Shown here: positions 11,060 to 22,229 of the stretch, one piece after another
Layout: the number at the start of each line of letters is the position of its first letter
How positions within the stretch are numbered: position 1 is the first letter of the stretch
NCBI GenBank assembly: GCA_014529385.2
Contig: CM043969.1
Span: forward strand, 69,204,676 to 69,268,675
Reading direction: 5' to 3'
DNA length: 64,000 nucleotides
From: Adiantum capillus-veneris
Lineage: Eukaryota; Streptophyta; Polypodiopsida; Polypodiales; Pteridaceae
Notes under the pieces: generated by a model
Database searches by the model: none
What the model was told of the DNA's origin: nothing
What the model saw: the letters and a program-made list of their open reading frames with translations, nothing else
Program-made: the position numbers and the translations under genes

Positions 11060-12691
11060 TCTATTCCCCGAAGATCTACAAGAGCAAGTAGACCTCCAGA
11101 AATGTTTGTTCCTTCCTTCAACCATCTCTTGATCTCAGATTCTGGAGAGCCGGAATCATACGAAGAAGCTATGCAACATGAATCCAAAGAAGAATGGACG
11201 AAGAGCATGCAAGTGGAGATGGACTCACTACATCGCAACCAAACATGAGAGTTGGTTGAGTTGCCTAAAGGTAAGCGGGCACTTCAAAACAAATGGGTGT
11301 ACAAGCTGAAGGAAGAAGAAGGTGGGAAGAAAAGGTACAAGTCTAGGCTTGTGGTAAAAGGTTTTTCTCAAAAGAAAGGTATTGACTTCAATGAAATATT
11401 TTCTCCTGTTGTAAAAATGAACTCAATTAGGCTTGTCTTAAGCCTTGTGGCTGCTCATGATCTAAATCTCGAGCAAATGGATGTAAATACGGCATTCCCT
11501 CACGGTGACTTAGAGGAGGAAATCTACATGCTTCAACCAAAGGGGTATGAAGTAAAAGGTAAGGAGAAAATGGTTTGCAGATTAAAGAAGATCTTGTATG
11601 GTTTAAAGCAAGCATCAAGACAATGGTACTTGAAGTTTGATCGATGGATGTTGGATCATGGATTCACAAGATGCAACTCGGATCACTGCGTCTACACGAA
11701 GAATTTGGGAGATGGGAAATTCATCATCCTAATGTTGTATGTTGATGACATGTTGATTGCAAGTGCTAACATGCAGGACATCAAAGACCTAAAAGAGAAT
11801 CTGTCTAAATCTTTCTCAATGAAAGATTTAGGTGCTGCAAAGAGGATACTTGGTATGAAAATATCAAGGGACAAGACGAAGAAGACAATAAAGCTATCTC
11901 AAGCAGATTACATCAAGAAGGTACTAGAAAGGTTTGCAATGCAAAATGCAAAACCAATTTCTACACCTTTGGCTGGTCATTTTAAACTAACGAAGGATAT
12001 GTGTCCAAAGACACAAGAGGAGATAGCCTATATTTCTAAAGTTCCATATGTTGCAGCGGTAGGTTCTCTAATGTATGCTATGGTCTGGACAAGGCCATAC
12101 ATTGCACATGCAGTGGGAGTTGTGAGTAGGTTCATGGACAACCCAGGTAAAGAGCATTGGCAAGCTGTGAAGTGGATACTTAGGTATCTAAAAGGGACAA
12201 CAACAAATGCTTTGTGTTTTGGAGGAACTGATATTTTTCTAGAAGGGTATGTTGATGCAGATATGGCAGGTGACAAAGATACTCGAAGGAGCACCACTGG
12301 CTATGTGTTCACGGTTGGAGGCACAACAGTAAGCTGGGCCTTAAAGCTGCAGAAAAGTGGTTTCACTTTCTACCATGGAAGCAGAGTATGTAGCAATGAC
12401 GGAAGCAAGCAAAGAAATTATGTGGCTTCACAGATTCTTAGAAGAGCTTGGATTCAAACAAGACAATTGTGTGATAGCCAAAGCGCTATCCATCTTGCGA
12501 AGAACTCAGCCTTTCATTCAAGGACAAAGCACATTGAGGTGAGATATCACTTCATACGCACTCTTTTGGAAGAGGGACAGCTAAAGCTAGGAAAGGTGCA
12601 TACAAGTGAAAATCTTGCAGACATGTTTACAAAGGTGGTCAACAAGGAGAAGTTGAGCTTTTGCTCATCTTCAATCGGCATTCAAGGATAA
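11060..12691 (+). pseudogene. copia-1 reverse transcriptase and RNase H (nearly open)
   Basis: The conserved RT entry motif (VEMDSLHRNQT, then WVYKLK) is cut by TGA at 11246-11248, where a Trp codon is expected. A 479-codon frame then runs on with VVKGFSQKKGIDF, the QMDVNTAFPHGDL block and the intact catalytic LYVDDMLIA (near 11735-11760). RNase H is present, but about 12350-12470 is read one frame over (LSTMEAEYVAMTEASKEI) before the original frame returns at CDSQSAIHLAKN. This is a pair of compensating frameshifts. The end (KHIEVRYHFIR, LADMFTK) is typical of copia. Confidence 0.9.
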
Positions 12692-12751
12692 GAAGCCAGA
12701 ATGGAAAGCAGTCACAGGTTTGGTTTGGACATCAGTCTCCAAGTGGGAGAT

Positions 12752-13411
12752 TGTTAAGTATGGAGCCTGATTTACCCTTGTAATTTTCTGTGGTAAAAGC
12801 GCACATTTGTAAGGCCCCCATTATGAGGAGAATCCATCGTGTGTGAAGGTAAATCACTCACCGGAAACCAAAATTTTCACATTCAAAAACCAGGGGCAAC
12901 TTTAGGGGCCTCATGGGCGGAAGCCCCCGAGACTTTTTTTTTTCCCTCGCCGGAATATTATGGCCGGACGGCGGCTGAAAAGTGGTCGGAAAACAATCGC
13001 CGGTGGCCAGTGGCCGGTAGTCAATGGCCGGTGTGGCCGATGGTCAGAAGTCAATGGCCGGTGGCCGGTGGCCGAATTCAAAAGCGGACTTGTCTTCTCA
13101 AGGGCGGCCACACATGGGCAGATTGGAGGGTCCGATTTGGACTTATCTACACATGGGCGGCTACACATGGCTGCCTCTCATGAGAGAGGGAAGCCCTTTT
13201 GGCCTATAAAAGGAGGCCATTTCTACACACATTTCATAGTGTGAAGTTGATGCAACAAGGTGAGTGTGAGGTGGTGAGAGTGAAGCAACGCGGGATCTCC
13301 ATTAAGGGTATAATCCCTTTGTAAACTACTTCTTGTTTTGAAGTACTAAAGCCATTGAGTGGCTGCTTTCCCGTGGACGTAGCCCACATTGGGTGAACCA
13401 CGTATATCGTG

Positions 13412-13452
<41 letters not shown>

Positions 13453-13536
13453 CTATAATCTCGTGTATGTAAATCTGTCTCTCTCCATTAAGTAATCTAC
13501 TCAATGATCTATTTAGCTACGTCTTATTTCCTAACA
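12752..13536 (+). repeat. 3' LTR of copia-1
   Basis: TGTTAAG...CTAACA, 785 bp, nearly identical to the 5' LTR. TATA box at 13205-13213 and a shorter (CT)n tract at about 13413-13449. The GC-rich GGCCGG block carries an extra internal duplication of about 25 bp relative to the 5' LTR. The second GTGCA follows at 13537. Confidence 0.93.
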
Positions 13537-13541
13537 GTGCA

Positions 13542-16500
13542 CAAGTATTGTGACTTGGTTAGACCACCAATGCATTGACTGAATTTCATTCTGAACTTTA
13601 AAGGAATAATTCCCCGCAAAGTCAATAACAGATACTACAACGTTGCTAGGAAAATTCTACAAACAGTCCTTGAATTGTTGGGCCTGCCAGCAGAAGACAA
13701 AGTTGTACCTGATGAAGCCTATCAGATGGGCTGAAAATAGGCTAAGAAAAGTCCCACTTTTCATCCGTTGCACAATCAAGTCCTTTCTCTTCTTCTCACT
13801 CCCACCTTCGTGAACCTGTCCTGTTCCAACCTCCATGAAAACCTTCACAGACACCTCCTTGCTATCCTCTGCTATCTCATCGGGACAAAATGTCAACCTC
13901 CGTACTCCACATTGTGAGCAGTCCCCCATCAAGCATTTCTTTGCATGGTATTCACAATTTGGAGGCTTTGGGCACATGATGGATTCCCACATAACGGTGA
14001 TGTGCTGACACACTGCTTGGTTTGCAAAACATGTTCCTCTCTCATCACCTCTGCAACAAACGGAGCAAGTGCAAAGGTGACCTTTCCTGTGGTGCCCGAA
14101 CTTGTTCTGCCGCATTTGATTAAGGGCCTCTTTGAAATAGAGCATCTGCACATGAACCACACAGCAGCAAGTATTTCTATTTTTTCAACTTCCGTACAAA
14201 TTATGGCTTCAATGCCTCGAAGCATCTAAGAGACACTACCACTGTTGGGTGAGCCTTCTTGAATCTTTGGTACAGCTCAACCTATGGCACAAAAACAAAA
14301 CGATTCAGAAAAAACCAACATCATGGTACTGGTAAAATTTCACTACTGCAGTAGTGCCAAAACTGGCTTTCGACGGTTCCAAATATGGTACTATAATAGT
14401 GGACAGACGTGCACCCAAGTTCAACAGTACCCAAAAGTACCAAATTTGGTACTGTAACAGACAGACGTGCACCCAAGTTCAACAGTACCAAAAAGTTCCA
14501 AATATGGTACCGTAGATTTGGTACTGTCGGCAGGCTTTGGTACTCTATAGATATTATTTGGTACTCTACATATAGGCTTTGGTACTATTAGAAGTGTGGG
14601 GTACCCTGTAAATATACTTTGGTCCTATAGTGGTAGGCTTTGGTACTCTACAGATAGGATCTGGTACTCTTTAGAGAGGATTTGGTACTCTACAGATAGT
14701 CTTTGGTGGTATCCGATGAGTTTGGTACTCTACATATAGGCTTTGGTACTATCAGAAGTGTGGGGTACCCTGTAAATAGACTTTGGTCCTATAGTGGTAG
14801 GCTTTGGTACTCTACAGATAGGATCTAGTACTCTTCAGAGCGGATTTGGTACTCTACACATAGTCTTTGGTGGTATCCGATGAGTTTGGTACTCTGTAAA
14901 TAGACTTTGGTTCTCTATACATAGGCATTGGTAGTGGATAAATAGGTTTTGGTACTCTGTCAAGAAGCTTTGAAATTCTATGGATAGGCTTTGGCACTCG
15001 ATCGCTAGGATTTTGTACTCGATATACCGGATTTGGTACTCTACAGATCTGACTTGGTACTCCATAGATAGGCTTTGGTACTCGATATACCGGATTTGGT
15101 ACCCTACATATGTGCTTTGGTACTTTATAGATAGCCTTTGGTACTCGATAGACAGTATTTGGTACTCTACATATAGGCTTTGGTACTATCAGAAGTGTGG
15201 GGTACCCTGTAAATAGACTTTGGTCCTATAGTGATAGGCTTTGGTACTCTACAGATAGGATTTGGTACTCTACAGAGAATATTTGGTACTCTACAGATAG
15301 TCTTTGGTGGTATCCGATGAGTTTGGTACTCTGTAAATAGTTTTTGGTTCTCTATACATAGGCATTGGTACTGGATAAATAGGTATCGGTACTCTATCGA
15401 GAGGGTTTGAAACTCTATGGATAGGCTTTAGCACTCGATAGCTAGGATTTTGTACTCGATATACCGGATTTGGTACTCTACAGATCTTCTTTGGTACTCC
15501 ATCCATATGATTTGGTACTAGATACACCGGATTTGGTACTCTACAGATCTGCTTTGGTACTCCATAGATAGCCTTTGGTACTCGATAGACATGATTTGGT
15601 GCTCTACATATAGGCTTTCGTACTATCAGAAGTGTGGGGTACCCTGTAAATAGATCCTGGTCCTATAGTGATAGGATTTGGTACTCTACAGAGAGTCTTT
15701 GGTGGTATCCGTTGAGTTTGGTACTCTGTAAATAGACTTTTGGTTCTCTATACATAGTCATTGGTACTGGATAATTAGGTTTTGGTACTCTATAGAGAGG
15801 GTTTTTAACTCTATGGATAGGCTTTGGCAGTCGATAGCTAGGATTTGGTACTTTATAGATATTCTTTGGTACTGTAAACACCCTCTGCCGTATAGCACAC
15901 TACCAAATTTGGTACTGTCTGGATCAAATAAGCCTTAAGTAGCACCAAACGAGATGAACAATTGGTAGAAGTTGTTGGTACCTGAGATTTGTCGAGTAGA
16001 TGTATAGGATGTTTGACGACACTTTTCCTTCCAATTCTCATCTTGCATATGTCTTTCTTGTTGGGTGAAACTCTGCTCTCTGATGTCCAAAAGGCATATA
16101 CCAAATCTCTTGTTTCATTGGTAATAACGGTTCCTCGTGGCAATTGTCTCTCACAAGCACTCAATGGCAACACTTCATCTTCATCTTTATTCTCTAGCCG
16201 TGAGCTTGCTGCAGCTATATTCCTTCGATGGATCCCCAAGATACTAGCCATTCTGGATTGGTTTACTAATTGTGAGTTTGTACTATTGTTTAGAATCATT
16301 GCCAAAGAGCTTCTCTTTACAAAAAGTTCACTTGCTGAATGAGGGACCTTGATTTGAGTCAAAATGTTGCGCACACCCGATACAACAGTGTCTTCGACTT
16401 TGCTGAAATTTGATGGTTGCAGCAAGGAAAATGTTTGGTGGTCCAGGAGTTGCCGAAATATTTCCTTCTGCTCATTCTTTGCAAACCCTACTGTTTGCTT

Positions 16501-16842
16501 GCGCCAACATCGAGCCACCGCTACACAAACGTTCTTTTTTGACCTGGCTTCTCGTAATCCAAGAGCAGACGTAGGATGTCTTTCCTTGCTTCTCTGTGCG
16601 TGTTTCTTTGCAGCCCAATAATCAAGAAGAAAAGCCTGATTACCGGCTGGAATACTAGTGCTAATGGAATTGATGTGCATCTGCTGAACATTGGTTGGGC
16701 CACCTTGTACCTCGTCAAAAGAGAGAAACTGTGCGTCACCTTCCATCTCGTCGATAGAGAGGAGTTGTGCATCACCTTCTACCTCGTTGAAAGAGAGGTC
16801 CTGAGCATCACCAAGATAGTAATCTCCTGCGCTACTATCCAT
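13542..16842 (-). pseudogene. DDE-type transposase-like gene, 5' half (N-terminal exon, intron, Cys-rich region, first Asp block)
   Basis: Start codon at 16842 (MDSSAGDYYLG). Exon 1 (16842 to about 15980) opens with three tandem 13-residue copies of the GDAQxLSxDEVE type, then a basic region and a helix-turn-helix-like stretch (SRMASILGIHRRNIAAA). A donor (CAG/GTACC) at about 15979 and an acceptor (CATAG) at about 14286 bound a 1.7-kb intron full of minisatellite. Exon 2 starts VELYQRFKKAHP, passes a stop and frame change near 14205, then a Cys-rich domain (CTCSVCC, CEYHAKKC, CSQCGV). It reaches the first catalytic-type block VIDFAGNYSF (about 13600-13625) and QNEIQSMHWW, where copia-1 interrupts. 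It encodes the N-terminal half of the element's presumed transposase, and the start lies about 380 bp inside the right TIR. Confidence 0.6.
14340..15885. repeat. TTTGGTACTCTAC-type minisatellite with higher-order repeats in the transposase intron
   Basis: About 60 monomers of 20-25 bp share TTTGGTACTCTACAGATAGG-like sequence. A block containing AGAAGTGTGGGGTACCCTGT recurs near 14590, 14755, 15190 and 15630, so monomers are organised in units of about 160-440 bp. The first 140 bp (14370-14500) also repeat the inverted-arm text (GACGTGCACCCAAGTTCAAC) found at 4800 and 6250. Confidence 0.85.
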
Positions 16843-17191
16843 TTGCACAGAGAGAGAGAGAGAGAGAGAGAGCTCGAACACAGCAGCTCGGTGGCTATGG
16901 AGGCGGCAAGGAAGGCGAGAAGGTTCAAAACTGATAGAGACACATAGGAAGAGGGACGTGCGAGGGAGGGAGCGAGAGAGAGAGAGAGAGGTGTTGGAGT
17001 GAAAGCTCCCAACCGTAAACCCACCCCCCGGCCCCACCGTCACCCCCACCTCTTCTTAGGATTTCATGCTTCTAAAGTTAAAAAAACGTCCACTTAAAAA
17101 AGAAGTTTATTTTCCCTCCCCAATTCCGAAAAAAATCCCATGGTTTTTACACACGAGAATCACCAAGCATATGTTGTGTCAAGGACACTAC
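16843..17191 (-). promoter_or_regulatory. probable 5' UTR/promoter of the transposase gene next to the right TIR
   Basis: Between the start codon (16842) and the right TIR lie two GA/CT tracts (16851-16872 and 16974-16990), a G/C-rich stretch near 17020-17050 and A-runs. I see no clear TATA box. Position alone supports a promoter or leader role; CT-rich leaders are common in plant genes. Confidence 0.35.
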
Positions 17192-17226
17192 TTTTTGTAC
17201 CACCAAACCATGCTTTGACCCAAAAG
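17192..17226 (-). repeat. right terminal inverted repeat (17192-17220) and right target duplication (17221-17226)
   Basis: Read on the minus strand, the TIR begins GGTCAAAGCATGG and matches the left TIR with one mismatch. The plus-strand bases CAAAAG that follow repeat the hexamer outside the left TIR. The duplication sits flush against both TIR ends, which makes chance matching unlikely. Confidence 0.7.
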
Positions 17227-18560
17227 AGAACATAAGTCTAAAAAATACAAAATTTGATGGTTAGAGCATAAAAGCTGATCAAAACTCATAAATTTGGTGC
17301 AAAAGGGTATCAACAAACTAATAGGAAGCAAACTGACAATTTTCATCCACCTTTGTGGAGAAACATGGATCACGATCCATGTACCTCTGAGGTTGTTTGA
17401 CTAGAGACTGGCATCATTTGAAAGAGATTGCTTCCAAGTAACATAAACTATAATTTGGGGTCAAAGTGACATAAAAAACACACTCAAAACAAGGAAATTG
17501 GACAAAACCTTTAACTCTTTGGAAATTGATCAAAAATTTTGGGTTTTTCAACTTTTGGTGATCCAAATTCAAAAAGTTTTACAAATTAGCATCTATAGGG
17601 CATAGACAACTAGTTGAATAAGTTTCATGCCAAAATATTGTCAAGCATGGATAATGATCCATGTAGCTTTTCAAGATTTTTGGTTGAGATTTGAGCAACA
17701 GGTAGCTGAGATCATTTGCAACATTTTTCCCAAATGGCACATTAGCAAAAAGTTGGCCAAGAGAACAAAAAATCAAAAACTAGTCAAAAGAGCAGACACA
17801 AAGTTTGACTTTTTATTGGAAATAAGTGATTCAAATCCACAAAAAAATTTGGGAGTAGGCTATATTGATAACACAAGTAACCAACATGCCAAATTCTAGG
17901 TTCAGATCGAATGGAACATGGATCATAATCCATGTACCTTTTTAAGTTTTTGGGCAGAAATTGTACCAGCCTGTATCAGAGATCATTGTGGACAATACTT
18001 CCAAAAGCTAGGTAGCCAAAAGACTTCAAAAAGTGGGTCAAAAGGGACAAAAACACCTTAAGACCAAAACCATCAATATAGACCTACGAGTGCACTTTTG
18101 ATTGACCTAAACTAATCCAAATCACAAAAAAAAACATATATCTAGATCAAGGTATCAAGGGCAAGCTCTGTCTCAAGTTTCATCACATTCTTCTATAAAG
18201 GTACATGGACTAGACCTGCACCATAGCTAGGGCTAGTCACAAGGAGCCCAATGGTCTTTTCAAAATTGAATTCGGACTTGACTTGAGGATTTTGCAAACA
18301 AAATTGATTTTTTTTTTTCAAAAGCTGATGAAATTTTGTTGATTCTAGGTCTTTGACTAACAGAGCGACTGAAAAATCATAGCCACCAAGTGTTTTTTGT
18401 ACAAATTTCAAGGGATAGAGCGTGCGGCTTAAGTTGAATTTGATTTGAAGATTTTGGAGCAACCAAAGCAGTAATAGGTCAAGGTTTTCCAATAATTTTT
18501 TTCTTGATATATTTGCAACAAGCAGATTATACTAGAGTAGAAACCATCTTGTAGGAGACC
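17227..18560. repeat. degenerate repeats of about 280 bp with a CATGGAT-ATCCATG palindrome core
   Basis: CATGGATCACGATCCATG at 17364-17381, CATGGATAATGATCCATG at 17646-17663 and CATGGATCATAATCCATG at 17917-17934 are spaced 282 and 271 bp, and a decayed fourth copy (CATGGACTAG) stands near 18205. Sequence around them also aligns loosely (GTACCTTTTTAAGTTTTTGG, GAGATCATTTG). I read the block as the tandemly repeated leader of gypsy D, right of the DNA transposon. Confidence 0.6.
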
Positions 18561-18789
18561 ACGTTAGTCACATTTTCATGGAAGAGAGTGTAAATATGAA
18601 GGGCCATTGTCGACCTTAGAGCCATTTCTTGATTAAAGTCTTTCTGATACTTCTTTAGAGAGATCCTATACCTACATGGATGAGGGCTTTAAAAGTGTGA
18701 GTTTCAAAGAGGGAACCAATATGGGGGGAGAACCATCCCAACCCGCACCAACCATGAAACTATTGCACTTGAAACATCATTTTGAAAAT

Positions 18790-20640
18790 GAATAGAGTGC
18801 AAAAATCTACAAAAAAAGGTATGGATCGCTACTGAGTAAAGCTAGAAGAAAGACCTAGTAAGTTCAAGGACATAATGCCTATAGACTACAATGGTACTCA
18901 ATACTTTGATGACGAGGGTACAATAAATCTAGTTGTGAAAAATCCCTACATTGTGTACAAATGGGGATTGATAGGCATCAAAGACAAAGTTGACATAGAG
19001 CCTGAAGATAATAGCCAAAGCTGAGAATTCCTAATGCAAAGCTAAGGCAAGTGAACAAGATGACTTGCGTCAACATGGACAACACTCATGTGGGGTTATA
19101 AAAATATGATAACAGAGAGCAAATGCTCTATTATAAGTGCAAGGACATTAGAGAGCTATCAAAGCAAAAAAGCTTGTATGTTTTTATGGAAGGTAGAGAT
19201 ATCAATGTAGCCATGCTTGATAAGTATGGACAAAGATAATTTGTTGTAGACCGTAAGGAGCTAGAGCTATATACATACTTTGGAGGACCACTCCAACAAT
19301 ATTATGCCACTCCTAGCACATTGAGACCAATTGACTTAGAGACAAGGCCACAAACAAAAAGAGTAAGTCCTATTAGAATCAAATGGAAGACTCCTTTAGT
19401 TGATCACAATTTTCAATACCAAGACCTATGGGATCTTTGATTTTCAGGGCTCTAATGACCACACTCTGGGGTAGTGAAGCTCCAAGCACAATCCATACTA
19501 CAAGAGTTTCAAATACTTGGACTGAAGCAAGGGATGTGCAACCTGACAAGAGAGTGACTAAGAGAACTCCACCCAAAGTTCCTAATGGGGGTATGAAGTG
19601 AGAGATGTCGTTTTAAGGAAACCTAGAGTGATGATAATGGTAGCTAAAACACGGTGGATGTGACCATCTCAAGTGGCTAACTGTGTTGCCCAAAAGTACA
19701 ATGGGTCGGGGGATACCTATGCACATGTTTCAATCTTAAGCAAGTCTTGAGAGTTGAACATGTAGCAAATTTCCATACTCAATACGAGGCATTTGGGTTG
19801 ACTTTGGAGGGAGCAACATTGACATGGCTCTATCCATTGAATAGCAAATATTTTCCACATATAGAGAAACTCCTATGAGAGCATGAGAAACTCCTATGAA
19901 AGAGAAAAATTAACCATAACATAGTTTCCAAATCTATGCCTTTAAGCAGAAAGAGAACAAAAATAGGAATGAAGCTTTGCTTCGCTTCAAGAAATACTTT
20001 GAGAGATGTCTTGTTAGAGAGTTAGTGCAAGACAAGAGATTATTAGTTCTCTTTATAAAGGGATTGAGAAACAAAAATCTCAAAAAGTATTAACACCTAA
20101 AGGCATGCACCACATTTAAGCAGGTCACTAGAGAAGCGTTGTATCTAGTTGACAATTGCGAGGTTTATGGAGAGGTATCAAAAGATACCAACACTATGAC
20201 GAGCAGTGCCTTTAAATCACAAGTGAATCATCAAAAAAGCAGAGTGTTCCTACTTCAAGTAAACCAAATGTGGACCAAATGGATAAAGTGATTTGAAGAA
20301 TGAACCGGAGCTATCAACAAAATCCAAACCTATGACAACAATCACCACCAGCAACCAATGTACCACAAATGTTAAAGTGGTGTGTGATTGAGTAGAAATA
20401 CACCAATCATGAGACAAATAATTGTTTTTACAACAAAAATTATGTGAGAAAAAATCCATATGGACCTCCTGAAGTACAACCTTTGCCGCCACCACCAAGG
20501 TATCAAATAAGCCCAAATAATGCAGCACAAGGGGGAGACAAGCCTCAACCTGTGTTGGGCCAAAACCCCCTTTACCGCAAGACAACATGGCACTTGTTTG
20601 ATATGGTCAGCTTGTAGAAACACTCACAAGTTAGAAAATG
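18790..20640 (+). pseudogene. gypsy D gag remnant
   Basis: No long frame survives, but pieces match the Gag of element B at 31.0-32.2 kb. YNGSGDTYAHV (about 19700) parallels B's YSGSGDPYDHL. KWCVIE...YTNHETNNCFYNKNY (about 20375-20440) parallels B's KWCAIEGKWTNHETHECYYKPKY. Intervening stretches carry stops in all frames. This is an old relative of B. Gag would have formed the particle core; here it is only a fossil. Confidence 0.6.
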
Positions 20641-20894
20641 TTGCCACCAACTTTGTATTATGAAGAGCCATTGGAAACCTACAGGAGAGAACCTGAAGGA
20701 ATTGCATATACTAACAAGGGTTATCCTTCTTGGGTAAGCTTTGACAAGATTGTAGAACCTTCATACATTGTACAACCAACAAAGAATCATTAAACGGTGG
20801 ACAAAAATACGACCATATTCATAGAAAATCAAAACTACAAACCTAGCGGATATCCTCTTAGGAGAGGATAGCCAATGGGGGCACAATATGCCGC

Positions 20895-21100
20895 TTAATC
20901 GGAAGGTCCTTGTTCTATGAATGTGGAGATAACCATTGGGCAAGAGTTTGCCCACACAAGGATGAGTGCACAAATATTTTTGGGTTTTGTGATGGTTGTG
21001 TTATCAACCATCTACTTCCAAACTGCCCCACAAATCTTGAAAACAAAGGAAAAGCAACCACGAATGTCATTGGAGTTTTCATGTAGCTTAGGAAGCTACA
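20895..21100 (+). pseudogene. gypsy D zinc-knuckle remnant
   Basis: In one frame the sequence reads YECGDNHWARVCPHK and, a little later, FCDGCVINHLLPNCP. These match two CCHC knuckles of gypsy Gag (element B: CHNCGSDDHWKKEC). The first has lost its leading Cys and the spacing C-x3-H is one residue short, so neither is a standard functional knuckle. Confidence 0.55.
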
Positions 21101-22229
21101 TGAAAAATATCAATTGAGGACAAACAAAAACTACCAAATCAAACTAAGTTCAAGAGTTTGACTTTCAAGACTCATCAAAAATCTTGTAAAGTGAAAAGAA
21201 ACAAAATGAAAGCTAAAAGGTTGAAGAAAAAGGCTACCTCGGAGACAGAGTTGCAGGAGTAGCTTAAACGTGAAAAGGAAAACAAGGAAAGTGTAGAAGG
21301 AGCAGCGGTCTTCCAAAATTTCATTAGGCATTAGGAAGAGAATGGGGTCTAGGAGGGCCTCTTTATTTGGCAGTTTAAGGGAGTCAAACCTCTAGTATTA
21401 AAAAAGAAATCAAAGGACAGTTTTTGAATTCAAACAAGCAAAACGGCTAGTTTATTTGAATTCAAATTTACCCCCCAAATTAAAATTTAAAATCTAGCGG
21501 TAAAATCATATCGTGTAGCATATCTATGGAAAGAGCTCGACGTGTAGATCACAGATCTATAATCTCCACTCAAATTGGAGATAGTATGTAGAAATTATGG
21601 AAGGCTGAAAATCAAAGAGTTGTTCCCCCCCTTTTTTGAGGGAAAAAGTGCATCCTTTGACCACTCTTACACCTCTCTTGCACACCCACCATTCTTGCAC
21701 ACATGGCATGAACCTATTCATCAAAATGCTAATCACCTCCATAATCTCATGGCAAATAAAGAGGCCCTCCTAGACCCCATCCTCTTACTAATGTGGTTCA
21801 ATCTTAGTGGACAAGGTGCTTGAACCCTTAGAGGCTCTATTGTGAGCATATGAGGATAGACTGAAGACCAACCAAAATTTAGAGTAAAGATGGTTGATAT
21901 CCATATTCTAAATCCAAAACAAAAAGATTGGAAATATACAAACGGCCTGTAGATACTGCTCAAGCTCTAATGTAGCCAAAAAAACCAAACATCCCCAACC
22001 AAGAAGTGATGGCACATCAAAAGGATAGGGAAAGTGAGCACAGAGGACACTAAGTGATTGATTAAACAAAACTTGAAATCAAAACAACATTGGACGCAAG
22101 GGTCATGGAAAATACTACTAATGACTCCAAGTCACAAGGAATGATGTCCGTCCCAAAAGTGGAAGAGCCGTGGCCACAAGCTTTATGGGAAACAATCAAG
22201 AACTATAAACACAATAGTGCTACTTTTTA

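Larger units (their letters stand above)
7945..13536 (+). mobile_element. Ty1/copia retrotransposon (copia-1) inserted in the transposase gene
   Basis: LTRs at 7945-8768 and 12752-13536 begin TGTTAAG and end CTAACA. GTGCA at 7940-7944 and 13537-13541 is the 5-bp target duplication. A primer site complementary to initiator tRNA-Met (TGGTATCAGA, 8771) follows the first LTR, and a purine run (AAGTGGGAGA) precedes the second. Gene order is gag, protease, integrase, reverse transcriptase, RNase H, which is the copia order. The LTRs differ by only a few substitutions plus CT-repeat length and a small GC-rich duplication. The insertion is therefore fairly recent, although the coding part has several stops and frameshifts. 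Confidence 0.93.
612..17220. mobile_element. large DNA transposon with 29-bp TIRs, 6-bp TSD, transposase and cargo genes
   Basis: Terminal inverted repeats at 612-640 and 17192-17220 match at 28 of 29 positions; their core is AAAGCATGGTTTGGTGGTAC. CAAAAG stands directly outside both ends (606-611 and 17221-17226), as expected for a 6-bp target-site duplication. The element spans 16.6 kb, or about 11.0 kb without the nested copia element. A + strand gene starts about 350 bp from the left end and a - strand transposase-like gene starts about 380 bp from the right end, so both are read inward. An FCP1-like gene lies between them. The superfamily is not assigned. Known superfamilies with TSDs of about 6 bp exist (IS3EU, Dada), but I saw no motif that ties it to either. 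Confidence 0.72.

Noticed and set aside
14340-15885. CRISPR-like array of regular repeats
   Set aside because: Units are contiguous minisatellite monomers of variable length without unique spacers, in a eukaryotic intron; no cas genes.
15853-17049. Start of the transposase at 17049 (a longer frame)
   Set aside because: The upstream part is read through GA tracts and reaches close to the TIR; the Met at 16842 begins the ordered triple-repeat protein sequence and is the more likely start.
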